Shown here: positions 1 to 6,454 of the stretch, in pieces | Layout of the letters: every line of letters begins with the position of its first letter | How positions within the stretch are numbered: the stretch's first letter is position 1 | IMG/VR virus record: IMGVR_UViG_3300032315_001186 | Location: 1-64,000 of that record | Direction: 5' to 3' (one strand) | DNA from: a virus | Length of the DNA: 64,000 nucleotides | The notes under the pieces: model-generated | Told to the model about the DNA's origin: nothing | Database searches by the model: none | What the model saw: the letters and a program-made list of their open reading frames with translations, nothing else | Translations under genes and position numbers: made by a program

Positions 1-294
1 AACACAAACACCAACTACTACTCAAACACCTACCAATACTCCGTCTAGTACAATAACACAAACACCAACTACTACTCAAACACCTACCAATACTCCGTCT
101 AGTACAATAACACAAACACCAACGAATACTCCTACAACGTCTATAACGTCATCAGTAACACCAACGAATACTCCTACAACGTCTATAACGTCATCAGTAA
201 CCCCAACTAAAACTGTAACACCAACGAATACTCCTACAACGTCTATAACGTCATCAGTAACCCCAACTAAAACTGTAACACCAACGAATACTCC
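1..294 (+). repeat. In-frame tandem repeats encoding the Thr/Pro linker
   Basis: Two exact 54-bp units (1-54, 55-108) and the start of a third are followed by a second family. That family has a 42-bp core at 116-157, 158-199 and 218-259 and a partial copy from 278; the later copies are separated by an 18-bp spacer, giving a 60-bp period. All periods are multiples of three, so copy-number change by slippage or recombination would lengthen or shorten the linker without a frameshift. Confidence 0.9.
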
Positions 295-565
295 ATCCGT
301 TACACCTTCACAAAGTGGTTTTGTTTCTTATGCATACACTAATTTAGGTACTGGAGGAAGTGATCCTGAAGCTTGTTCGGAAGGTGGTACCACATTCTAT
401 GGTATTAGAGCGAGTTTTTCAGGCCTTCAGATCGGTGATATCCTTTATATTGATACAAATTTGAATACCCCTGCGACTGGATTTGGATTTGTTTCAAACG
501 GTATTATTCATTACCAAATTGATGGTGGTACTGGTGAAATTACAACAATTTCTGGTCTTTGTTAA
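2..565 (+). CDS. Thr/Pro-rich mucin-like protein, C-terminal part (5' end outside window)
   Basis: Reading frame open from base 2 to the TAA at 563-565; the start lies upstream of the window. The first ~100 codons are a low-complexity Thr/Pro/Ser/Asn linker built on the pattern T-P-T-x-T-P, encoded by in-frame tandem DNA repeats. The last ~85 residues form a compact domain with Ala-Cys-Ser near its start and a Gly-Leu-Cys terminus. This domain resembles the C-terminal end of the protease-like protein at 16935-18854 and the N-terminal domain of the adhesin at 10631-12751 (shared Ala-Cys-Ser, Gly-Asp/-Ala-Asp-x-x-Tyr, and final Ile-Thr/Ser-x-x-x-x-Cys positions). I infer a virion surface or fibre-like protein. 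The linker would be a good O-glycosylation substrate, and a glycosyltransferase gene starts 69 bases downstream. Function is not otherwise known. Confidence 0.75.
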   Translation, partial: TQTPTTTQTPTNTPSSTITQTPTTTQTPTNTPSSTITQTPTNTPTTSITSSVTPTNTPTTSITSSVTPTKTVTPTNTPTTSITSSVTPTKTVTPTNTPSVTPSQSGFVSYAYTNLGTGGSDPEACSEGGTTFYGIRASFSGLQIGDILYIDTNLNTPATGFGFVSNGIIHYQIDGGTGEITTISGLC

Positions 566-580
566 AACAATGTAGTAGTA

Positions 581-600
581 TTTGTTTACCTTTATAAGTG
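581..600 (+). promoter_or_regulatory. Possible promoter upstream of the glycosyltransferase cluster
   Basis: The stretch TTTGTTTACCTTTATAAGTG ends 34 bases before the ATG at 635. A very similar stretch (TTGTTACCTTTATAGTTG, 6421-6438) precedes the DNA polymerase gene. Both resemble a Bacteroidota -7 box (TAnnTTTG) except for the last base. At 6421 a TTG lies 19 bases upstream, as expected for the -33 box; here the spacing is poorer. Weak evidence based on two copies. Confidence 0.3.
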
Positions 601-634
601 TTTAATTACTTTTTTTTCAAAAGTAAATTTTACT

Positions 635-1888
635 ATGAAAATATTCATTCAAATTGCGTCATATCGAGATCCTGAGTTAAAAAAAACAATCTTGAGTTGT
701 TTAGAAAATGCTGATAAACCTGAAAATTTAGTTTTTGGAATTGCTCGTCAATTTCATCCTGAGGACAAGTTTGACGACTTGACAGAATACATGACCGATG
801 AAAGATTTAGGATTTTAAACATCCCTTATACCGAGTCAAAAGGAGCATGTTGGGCTAGAAACCAAATTCAACAATTATACAATAAAGAACAGTATACAAT
901 GCAGTTAGATTCACATATGAGGTTTGCACCTCATTGGGATACTGAAATGATTGCAATGGTCAAACAATTACAGAAAAAAGGTTATAAGAAACCATTGCTT
1001 ACTGGTTATGTCTCTTCCTTTGATCCTGACAATGATCCTGCGGCGAGAATACAAGAACCATGGAGAATGGTTTTTGATCGATTTATACCTGAAGGTGCCG
1101 TATTTTTCTTACCTGAAACGATACCAAATTGGCAATCAATGACAGAACCTGTTACTGCTAGATTTTATTCAGCACACTACGCTTTTACATTGGGTAAGTT
1201 TTGTAAAGAAGTTCAACATAATCCAGAATACTATTTTCACGGAGAAGAAATTTCTATAGCCGCTAGAGCTTATACTTGGGGATACGACTTATTCCATCCA
1301 CATAAAGTTCTTATTTGGCATGAGTATACTAGAAAAGGTAGAACCAAACAATGGGATGATGATAAACATTGGGTTGACAAAAATAATGTGTCTCATTTAA
1401 CGAACAGAAAATTGTTTGGTATGGATGGTTTAACCCAAGAGGGTCACGAAGGTAAATATGGGTTTGGTAAAGTCAGATCACTTAGAGATTATGAGAAATA
1501 TTCGGGACTACTTTTTGAAAAAAGAGCCGTTCAACAATACACACTAGATAAACATTATCCACCAAATCCTTATAACTATTCTTCTGAAGAAGAATGGAAA
1601 TCCGACTTTGCTATGATTTTTAAACATTGTATTGATATTGGGTATTCACAAGTACCTGAAAAAGATTATGATTTTTGGGTTGTAGCTTTTCACGATGAAA
1701 CAGATGAGACAATCTTCAGAAAAGATGCTGATAAATCTGAAATAGCAAGAATGATGAATGACCCTGATGGATATTGTAAAGTGTGGCGAGAGTTTCAAAC
1801 AATACATAAACCAAAATACTGGGTAGTTTGGCCACACTCCGAATCCAAAGGTTGGTGTGATAGAATTACTGGAAATTTATCATTTTAA
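635..1888 (+). CDS. GlcNAc-type glycosyltransferase (GT60-like)
   Basis: 417 residues. The N-terminus reads I-F-I-Q-I-A-S-Y-R-D-P-E-L, followed by F-G-I-x-x-Q. These are hallmarks of the GlcNAc (GT60) family, whose founding members are Skp1 hydroxyproline N-acetylglucosaminyltransferases. A metal-binding Asp-x-His motif (Q-L-D-S-H-M-R-F, about residues 90-97) and the later F-H-G-E-E-I motif fit a GT-A fold. It probably transfers a sugar from a UDP-sugar to a phage or host protein or glycan. It is the first gene of a four-gene cluster (635-5197) and directly follows the gene for a Thr/Pro-rich protein, the sort of acceptor that O-glycosyltransferases use. The acceptor is inference; the family call is solid. 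Confidence 0.8.
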   Translation: MKIFIQIASYRDPELKKTILSCLENADKPENLVFGIARQFHPEDKFDDLTEYMTDERFRILNIPYTESKGACWARNQIQQLYNKEQYTMQLDSHMRFAPHWDTEMIAMVKQLQKKGYKKPLLTGYVSSFDPDNDPAARIQEPWRMVFDRFIPEGAVFFLPETIPNWQSMTEPVTARFYSAHYAFTLGKFCKEVQHNPEYYFHGEEISIAARAYTWGYDLFHPHKVLIWHEYTRKGRTKQWDDDKHWVDKNNVSHLTNRKLFGMDGLTQEGHEGKYGFGKVRSLRDYEKYSGLLFEKRAVQQYTLDKHYPPNPYNYSSEEEWKSDFAMIFKHCIDIGYSQVPEKDYDFWVVAFHDETDETIFRKDADKSEIARMMNDPDGYCKVWREFQTIHKPKYWVVWPHSESKGWCDRITGNLSF

Positions 1889-1889
1889 A

Positions 1890-2642
1890 ATGATATTAGA
1901 TTTTGAATCTATTCCGAAATTTGTAGTAAATTTGGATAGGAGACCTGATAGATTAGAACATATTACAAATGAACTAAATTATATCGGTTGGAAATGGGAA
2001 AGATTTTCAGGAATTGATTTGAATTCTTATATGGGAATAACAAAATCAACATTATCAATTATTGACATAGCAAAAGAAAGAAAATATCCAAGAGTAATGA
2101 TTATTGAGGATGATTCTTGTTTTATGCCTTATTCCAAAAGTTTACTAAACGAACTAGAACGTAACTACACAAATTTAGATTTTGGGATTTTTAATTTATC
2201 ACCAACATTAAACAGACCTGTCAAGAGATATAAAGATAGTGAATTGTTATTGGATTTAACAACTTTACCACCGGCAAGTCCCGATGCTAGAGGAATTTAC
2301 GCAGCAAATATGATTATCTACGATGAATCAATTTACGATAAAATGTTCGAAATCGTTTTGACGGCATTCACTAACAGTGAAAATTATTTTTTTGCTTTGG
2401 ACGATTTTACATTCCAACATGTAATGTGTTGTTACCAAAGTTATTCACCAATAATTCCAATAGCGCCACAAATGCATGGAATTTCAGATATATCTGATGG
2501 TTATTACAACAATTGGTATTTACAAACTTATAATTGGAATGCTCACAGTGAAATTAAAATTCCGAATGAATTTATGGATTGGGGGGTAGTTCAAGAAATG
2601 AAAAAAAATAAAGAACACAAACAATTTTATTATGTCAGTTAA
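1890..2642 (+). CDS. Glycosyltransferase, GT25-like
   Basis: About 250 residues from the ATG at 1890, two bases after the stop of the previous gene. A GTG at 1857 is in frame but would overlap the upstream gene, so the ATG is preferred. The opening F-V-V-N-L-D-R-R-P-D-R-L matches family 25 glycosyltransferases (LPS galactosyltransferases and procollagen hydroxylysine galactosyltransferases). It is followed by I-x-I-I-E-D-D (about residues 70-76), the expected acidic metal-binding motif. It overlaps the next gene by 11 bases, implying translational coupling. It likely adds a hexose to a glycan or protein acceptor; the substrate cannot be read from sequence. Confidence 0.75.
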   Translation: MILDFESIPKFVVNLDRRPDRLEHITNELNYIGWKWERFSGIDLNSYMGITKSTLSIIDIAKERKYPRVMIIEDDSCFMPYSKSLLNELERNYTNLDFGIFNLSPTLNRPVKRYKDSELLLDLTTLPPASPDARGIYAANMIIYDESIYDKMFEIVLTAFTNSENYFFALDDFTFQHVMCCYQSYSPIIPIAPQMHGISDISDGYYNNWYLQTYNWNAHSEIKIPNEFMDWGVVQEMKKNKEHKQFYYVS

Positions 2643-3534
2643 ATTTATTACTTGTATTTTCAGTGACTTAAATGGAACTGAACTAGGTGGACGACCGAGT
2701 AGAGGTGGTCATTATCGATATAGTTTATTATCACATTTACAAATGTCAGATGCTGATTTTTTGTGTTATACTTCAGAAAGAGAACTTAAAGATCTCGAAA
2801 ATTTTTTCTATATTGAAAACAAAGTGGACCCAAAAAAATTAGAGTTAAAAATTTTTGATCTTCAGACCACTAAATTTCAAAATTTGATCTCTGAATATAA
2901 AGATGTTGAAGGAACAAAAAGAGGGGATAGATGCGTAGAAATTCAATACTCAAAGTTTCATTGGTGGTGGAATGAAGATAAATCGTATGATTTCTACTAT
3001 TGGATTGATGCTGGTCTATCCCATTGTGGTATAATACCGAACAAATATCTTGTAGATGAACATAGTTATAAGAGGTACTTTTATTCTACAATATTTGATA
3101 ATACTTTTTTAAAAAACCTTTGTGATTTCACTAGGGATAAATTTTTTATAATAACAAAAGATAATGTTAAAAATTATTGGTCTGGTACTGTAAATAGAAA
3201 ATGGTATAATGAGTTCTCTATGGATCTTCATGTAATTGGAGGTATGTTTGGGGGGCATAGAGATACTTGGGATAGGGTTGTCAATTTATTTGAAAAATAT
3301 ACCGAAGATATTCTAAAAGAAGATAAAGGGTTGCCTGCGGAAGAAAATGTTATGAGTTTAATGTATTACAATCACAAAGAATTATTCGTGACAAAATATT
3401 TTGAAACATGGTGGCATGAGGACAATTACCATTCGTTTTTCGGAAACCAAACTCAAGATGTAAAAAATAACTATTTTGAAAATACTAAAAGTTTTTACAA
3501 AATTTTAGAAGAATTAAAAAATTATTATGAGTAA
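2632..3534 (+). CDS. HtrL/YibB-like putative glycan-modifying protein
   Basis: 300 residues. The motif Y-Y-W-I-D-A-G-L (about residues 122-129), with an aromatic/charged context before it and a Gly-Gly-Met-Phe-Gly-Gly stretch later (about 203-208), recalls the HtrL/YibB family found in LPS biosynthesis loci. The following gene has the equivalent F-W-I-D-A-G and Gly-Gly-Phe-Phe-Gly-Gly motifs, so the two appear to be diverged paralogues. It overlaps both neighbours by a few bases. The biochemical activity of the family is poorly known; I infer a glycosyltransferase-type role from the cluster. Confidence 0.55.
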   Translation: MSVKFITCIFSDLNGTELGGRPSRGGHYRYSLLSHLQMSDADFLCYTSERELKDLENFFYIENKVDPKKLELKIFDLQTTKFQNLISEYKDVEGTKRGDRCVEIQYSKFHWWWNEDKSYDFYYWIDAGLSHCGIIPNKYLVDEHSYKRYFYSTIFDNTFLKNLCDFTRDKFFIITKDNVKNYWSGTVNRKWYNEFSMDLHVIGGMFGGHRDTWDRVVNLFEKYTEDILKEDKGLPAEENVMSLMYYNHKELFVTKYFETWWHEDNYHSFFGNQTQDVKNNYFENTKSFYKILEELKNYYE

Positions 3535-5197
3535 CACAACACTAGTAACAGGATTATGGAATATAAACAGAGAAAGTCTAAAAGAAGGATGGTCTAGAAG
3601 TTTTGACCACTATCTTTCGAAACTAGAACAACTATTATCAATTGAAGAAAACCTTATCATTTTCGGGGAAAAGGAACTAGAAGATTGGGTTTTAACCAAA
3701 AGGGATAGATCGAAAACTCAATTTATTGTAAGGTCTCAAGATTGGTTCAAAAATGAATTTTTTGATAAGATTCAAATTATTAGAAAAAATCCAAATTGGT
3801 ATAATCAATCAGGTTGGTTACCTGAATCTACACAAGCTCGTCTTGAAATGTATAACCCATTGGTAATGTCCAAAGTTTTTTTATTGAATGATGCTCGAAT
3901 AATGGACAGATTTAATTCAACAAATCTATTTTGGATAGACGCAGGTATAACTAATACAGTACACCCAGGTTATTTTACTCACGACAAAGTTTTAACAAAG
4001 CTAGAAAAGTTAAAAAACATAACTTTTGTCGCATTTCCATACGAAGCGAATAATGAAATTCACGGATTTGACTATTCTGAAATGTGTCGTATGACCAACA
4101 AAAAAATTGATAAAGTATGTCGTGGTGGGTTTTTTGGTGGCCCCAAAGAAAAAATAGAAAGTTTCAATTCTCTTTATTACCATCTTATGTCTGATACTTT
4201 GTCTAAGGGATATATGGGTACTGAAGAATCACTTTTTACACTTTTAACTTATATGCATCCAGAAAGTTTCCACTATTTCGAAATAGAATCTAATGGATTA
4301 ATATCTAAGTTTTTTGAAGATGTTAAAAATGATCAACACAAAATAAAAAGTGAAAGTGAAATTTTAATTTCAGGAAATGATCTAGACGTTAATAACACCG
4401 CTCTTTATGTGATAACTTTTAATAGTCCAAAACAATTTGAGACCCTCATTGAATCGATGATACAGTATGATGAAGATTTTATTCTTAAACCAAAAAAGTT
4501 TTTATTAGACAATTCAACTGATTTATCAACAACACCAAAATATCAAGCACTATGTGAAGAGTATAATTTTGAACATATTAAAAAAGATAACATCGGTATT
4601 GTTGGGGGCCGTGTATTTGTCGCCGAACATTTTGACGAATCAGGATTAGATTTTTACTACTGGTTCGAAGACGATATGGCATTCTACCCAAAAAAAGGTG
4701 AAGTGTGTAGAAATGGTTTTAATAGATTTGTTCCAAATTTATATTCAAAAACACTAAAAATAATCAAAAATGAAAACTTCGATTTTTTAAAGTTAAGTTT
4801 TACCGAATTTTACGGTTCAAATGATGTACAATTTTCTTGGTATAACATCCCCCAAGATGTTAGAATAAAGTTATTTCCTGAAAAACCATCATTACCTATT
4901 CAAGGTTTAGATCCAAATGCCCCGAGAACAAAATTTAATAACATTAAAATATATCAGGGATTACCTTATGTGGATGGTGAAATCTATTTGTCCAACTGGC
5001 CGATTGTCTTAAGTAAAACAGGTAATTATAAATGTTACTTAGAAACAAAATGGGCATTCCCATTTGAACAAACGTTAATGTCATATTGTTATCAGGAGAC
5101 GGTAAAAGGTAATATTAAACCAGGTATTTTATTATTAACTCCTACTGAGCATAACCGATTTGAATTCTATGATGCAAATTTAAGAAAAGAATGTTAA
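3527..5197 (+). CDS. Two-domain protein: YibB-like N-terminus and GT-A-like glycosyltransferase C-terminus
   Basis: 556 residues. Residues ~1-260 carry the YibB-like motifs F-W-I-D-A-G and G-G-F-F-G-G seen in the preceding gene. From about residue 280 a second domain begins (L-Y-V-I-T-F-N-S-P-K-Q-F) with a downstream W-F-E-D-D-M motif (about residues 382-387). This is the arrangement of family 2-like GT-A glycosyltransferases, where the Glu-Asp-Asp cluster binds metal and UDP-sugar. It looks like a fusion of the upstream paralogue with a glycosyltransferase. Its stop overlaps, tail to tail, the stop of the minus-strand HNH gene, marking the end of the glycan cluster. Confidence 0.6.
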   Translation: MSNTTLVTGLWNINRESLKEGWSRSFDHYLSKLEQLLSIEENLIIFGEKELEDWVLTKRDRSKTQFIVRSQDWFKNEFFDKIQIIRKNPNWYNQSGWLPESTQARLEMYNPLVMSKVFLLNDARIMDRFNSTNLFWIDAGITNTVHPGYFTHDKVLTKLEKLKNITFVAFPYEANNEIHGFDYSEMCRMTNKKIDKVCRGGFFGGPKEKIESFNSLYYHLMSDTLSKGYMGTEESLFTLLTYMHPESFHYFEIESNGLISKFFEDVKNDQHKIKSESEILISGNDLDVNNTALYVITFNSPKQFETLIESMIQYDEDFILKPKKFLLDNSTDLSTTPKYQALCEEYNFEHIKKDNIGIVGGRVFVAEHFDESGLDFYYWFEDDMAFYPKKGEVCRNGFNRFVPNLYSKTLKIIKNENFDFLKLSFTEFYGSNDVQFSWYNIPQDVRIKLFPEKPSLPIQGLDPNAPRTKFNNIKIYQGLPYVDGEIYLSNWPIVLSKTGNYKCYLETKWAFPFEQTLMSYCYQETVKGNIKPGILLLTPTEHNRFEFYDANLRKEC

Positions 5198-5814
5198 ATT
5201 AAAATTTTGTTACTTTTTTTTAAATTTTCTTCCGCCCACAAAGGTTGTAGATTTGTATAATGACAGAGTTTATAAATTTCTTCTTCAGTATCCACTGATG
5301 ACAATGGGATTACATGATCTATATGCCAACCATATAGACCATAATTTTCCCAAGACATACCCTCAGTGAATTTTTGTTCTAAATATTCTTTTAAAAATTC
5401 TGGTGAACAACCAATAATTTCATTATGGGTTTTGTTTTTTATTAATCCTTTTAACTTCAACATATATCTAAGTCTATTACTTAATTTATGTCTTAACTTA
5501 AATAAAATGTTTTCATTATATTTTTTTTTACGACTTGATTTAACTCTTGTATTGTACTTTGTGTTTCGTTTTAAAATTTTTTCTTTATTATTTTTATAAT
5601 ATTTTGTCCTATACTCGTTCCTTTTTTTACGAGTTTTATCATACCATATTTTATATTCTTCAGGATTTAATACTCTTCTTAATTTTTCTTTTTCGGATTG
5701 ACATTTTTTACACCGACTAAGATAGTATCGTATTCCTTTGGTATTGGGTGATCTTTTATTGAATTCACAAACATCTTTTTCAAGTTTACATTTAGTACAA
5801 ATTTTTTTTTCCAT
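5194..5814 (-). CDS. HNH endonuclease, probably a free-standing homing endonuclease
   Basis: 206 residues. The N-terminus has a zinc ribbon (C-T-K-C ... C-K-K-C, residues ~7-37). A long Lys/Arg-rich segment follows. The C-terminus carries a typical HNH core: W-H-I-D-H-V-I-P-L, then N-L-Q-P-L-W-A-E-E-N and a Lys-rich end. Such stand-alone HNH genes are common mobile elements in phages. It overlaps the upstream RHH gene by 23 bases in another frame and meets the plus-strand gene at 5197 tail to tail. Confidence 0.85.
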   Translation of the reverse strand: MEKKICTKCKLEKDVCEFNKRSPNTKGIRYYLSRCKKCQSEKEKLRRVLNPEEYKIWYDKTRKKRNEYRTKYYKNNKEKILKRNTKYNTRVKSSRKKKYNENILFKLRHKLSNRLRYMLKLKGLIKNKTHNEIIGCSPEFLKEYLEQKFTEGMSWENYGLYGWHIDHVIPLSSVDTEEEIYKLCHYTNLQPLWAEENLKKSNKILI

Positions 5815-5950
5815 AATGTTCTCTTAATAACTTATTTATTAATGATGATTTTTTCGTTTTATCTTTAGCCATCCTGTCAAATAATTCTCGGTCTAAACTA
5901 ATACCAAACTTGATTTTACAATCTTTTTCTTGTTTTTTTGGTCTTCCCAT
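5792..5950 (-). CDS. Small RHH-like DNA-binding protein
   Basis: 52 codons from ATG (5950-5948) to TAA (5794-5792). The protein begins M-G-R-P-K-K, followed by a short beta-like segment K-I-K-F-G-I-S-L-D and two helix-like segments, the layout of ribbon-helix-helix (Arc/CopG) repressors. Its last codons overlap the start of the HNH endonuclease, so the two are probably cotranscribed. A 7-bp inverted repeat sits 26-42 bases upstream of the start codon. I infer an autorepressor that also limits nuclease expression. Confidence 0.6.
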   Translation of the reverse strand: MGRPKKQEKDCKIKFGISLDRELFDRMAKDKTKKSSLINKLLREHYGKKNLY

Positions 5951-5966
5951 ATAATATAACTATCTA

Positions 5967-5974
5967 CAAATATA
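5967..5974 (-). promoter_or_regulatory. Possible -7 promoter box for the RHH/HNH genes
   Basis: On the minus strand this reads TATATTTG, an exact match to the Bacteroidota -7 consensus TAnnTTTG, 16 bases before the RHH start codon. No TTG lies at the usual -33 distance, so the call is moderate. Confidence 0.4.
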
Positions 5975-5975
5975 G

Positions 5976-5992
5976 TAAAAGTTTCACTTTTA
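5976..5992. promoter_or_regulatory. Palindrome, candidate RHH operator
   Basis: TAAAAGT-TTC-ACTTTTA is a perfect 7-bp inverted repeat with a 3-base centre. It lies between the divergent RHH gene (minus) and the gene at 6032 (plus), just upstream of the putative -7 box. Position and symmetry suit a dimeric RHH repressor. Confidence 0.4.
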
Positions 5993-6010
5993 TATTATAT
6001 GTTTATGATA

Positions 6011-6018
6011 TATTTATC
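6011..6018 (+). promoter_or_regulatory. Candidate late-promoter motif TATTTATC
   Basis: TATTTATC 14 bases before the ATG at 6032. It is one of about a dozen sense-strand TATTTAT motifs found close to starts in this window. It argues for the 6032 start over the in-frame ATG at 5999, which would lie upstream of the motif. Confidence 0.4.
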
Positions 6019-6031
6019 GAAAAAAGATCTA

Positions 6032-6412
6032 ATGAATTTTTACATAAATAAAAATGCAAACCTTCCACTTCTGAAAATGCAAGTGGTTAAAGATGGTCGT
6101 AGTGAGTATCAACAATTTATGCAATTATTAGAAACATCATCTATTTTTTTTACGATGATTAATAGTGAAACGGGTATACCCAAAATTGTGTCTAAACCTG
6201 CTTATATTGTTGAACTGACTAGTGTAGATGAAAATGCTCAGACAGAATATTATGTATATTTTAGATTCACGAAAAAAGATACCAATAAAGTTGGTACATA
6301 CAAAGGTCAATTTTTAATCAAATCGGAAGATGGTGATCTTATTTTACCACTAAGGGAAGAACTCAACATCTTTATTCAAGAAAGTTTTATCATAGATAGT
6401 CCTTGTTGTTGA
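6032..6412 (+). CDS. Small protein, possibly virion-associated, unknown function
   Basis: 126 residues from ATG 6032; an in-frame ATG at 5999 would add 11 residues but precedes a promoter-like motif. The C-terminal half (tyrosine-rich strand, then K-V-G-T-Y-K-G-Q-F-L-I-K, Gly-Asp-Leu, I-F-I) reads like a short beta-sandwich. It is reminiscent of the N-terminal domain of baseplate-upper (BppU-type) proteins, but I would not assign it. It ends in Cys-Cys and lies directly upstream of DNA polymerase. Confidence 0.6.
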   Translation: MNFYINKNANLPLLKMQVVKDGRSEYQQFMQLLETSSIFFTMINSETGIPKIVSKPAYIVELTSVDENAQTEYYVYFRFTKKDTNKVGTYKGQFLIKSEDGDLILPLREELNIFIQESFIIDSPCC

Positions 6413-6454
6413 CTGGTTTTTTGTTACCTTTATAGTTGAAAAGGTATAAGTAAA

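Noticed and set aside
1-294. Regular repeats that could be taken for a CRISPR array
   Set aside because: They are tandem, without unique spacers, and encode one continuous Thr/Pro reading frame.
607-634. TTACTTTT/AAAAGTAA hairpin after the first gene as a terminator
   Set aside because: The stem is all A/T-rich with no GC core and the T-run is within the stem; too weak to call.
1857-1889. GTG start at 1857 for the GT25-like gene
   Set aside because: It would overlap the previous gene by 32 bases and add residues unlike the family; the ATG at 1890 is directly after the upstream stop.
5999-6031. ATG at 5999 as start of the gene before DNA polymerase
   Set aside because: A TATTTATC promoter-like motif lies between 5999 and the in-frame ATG at 6032, and the added residues have no recognisable pattern.
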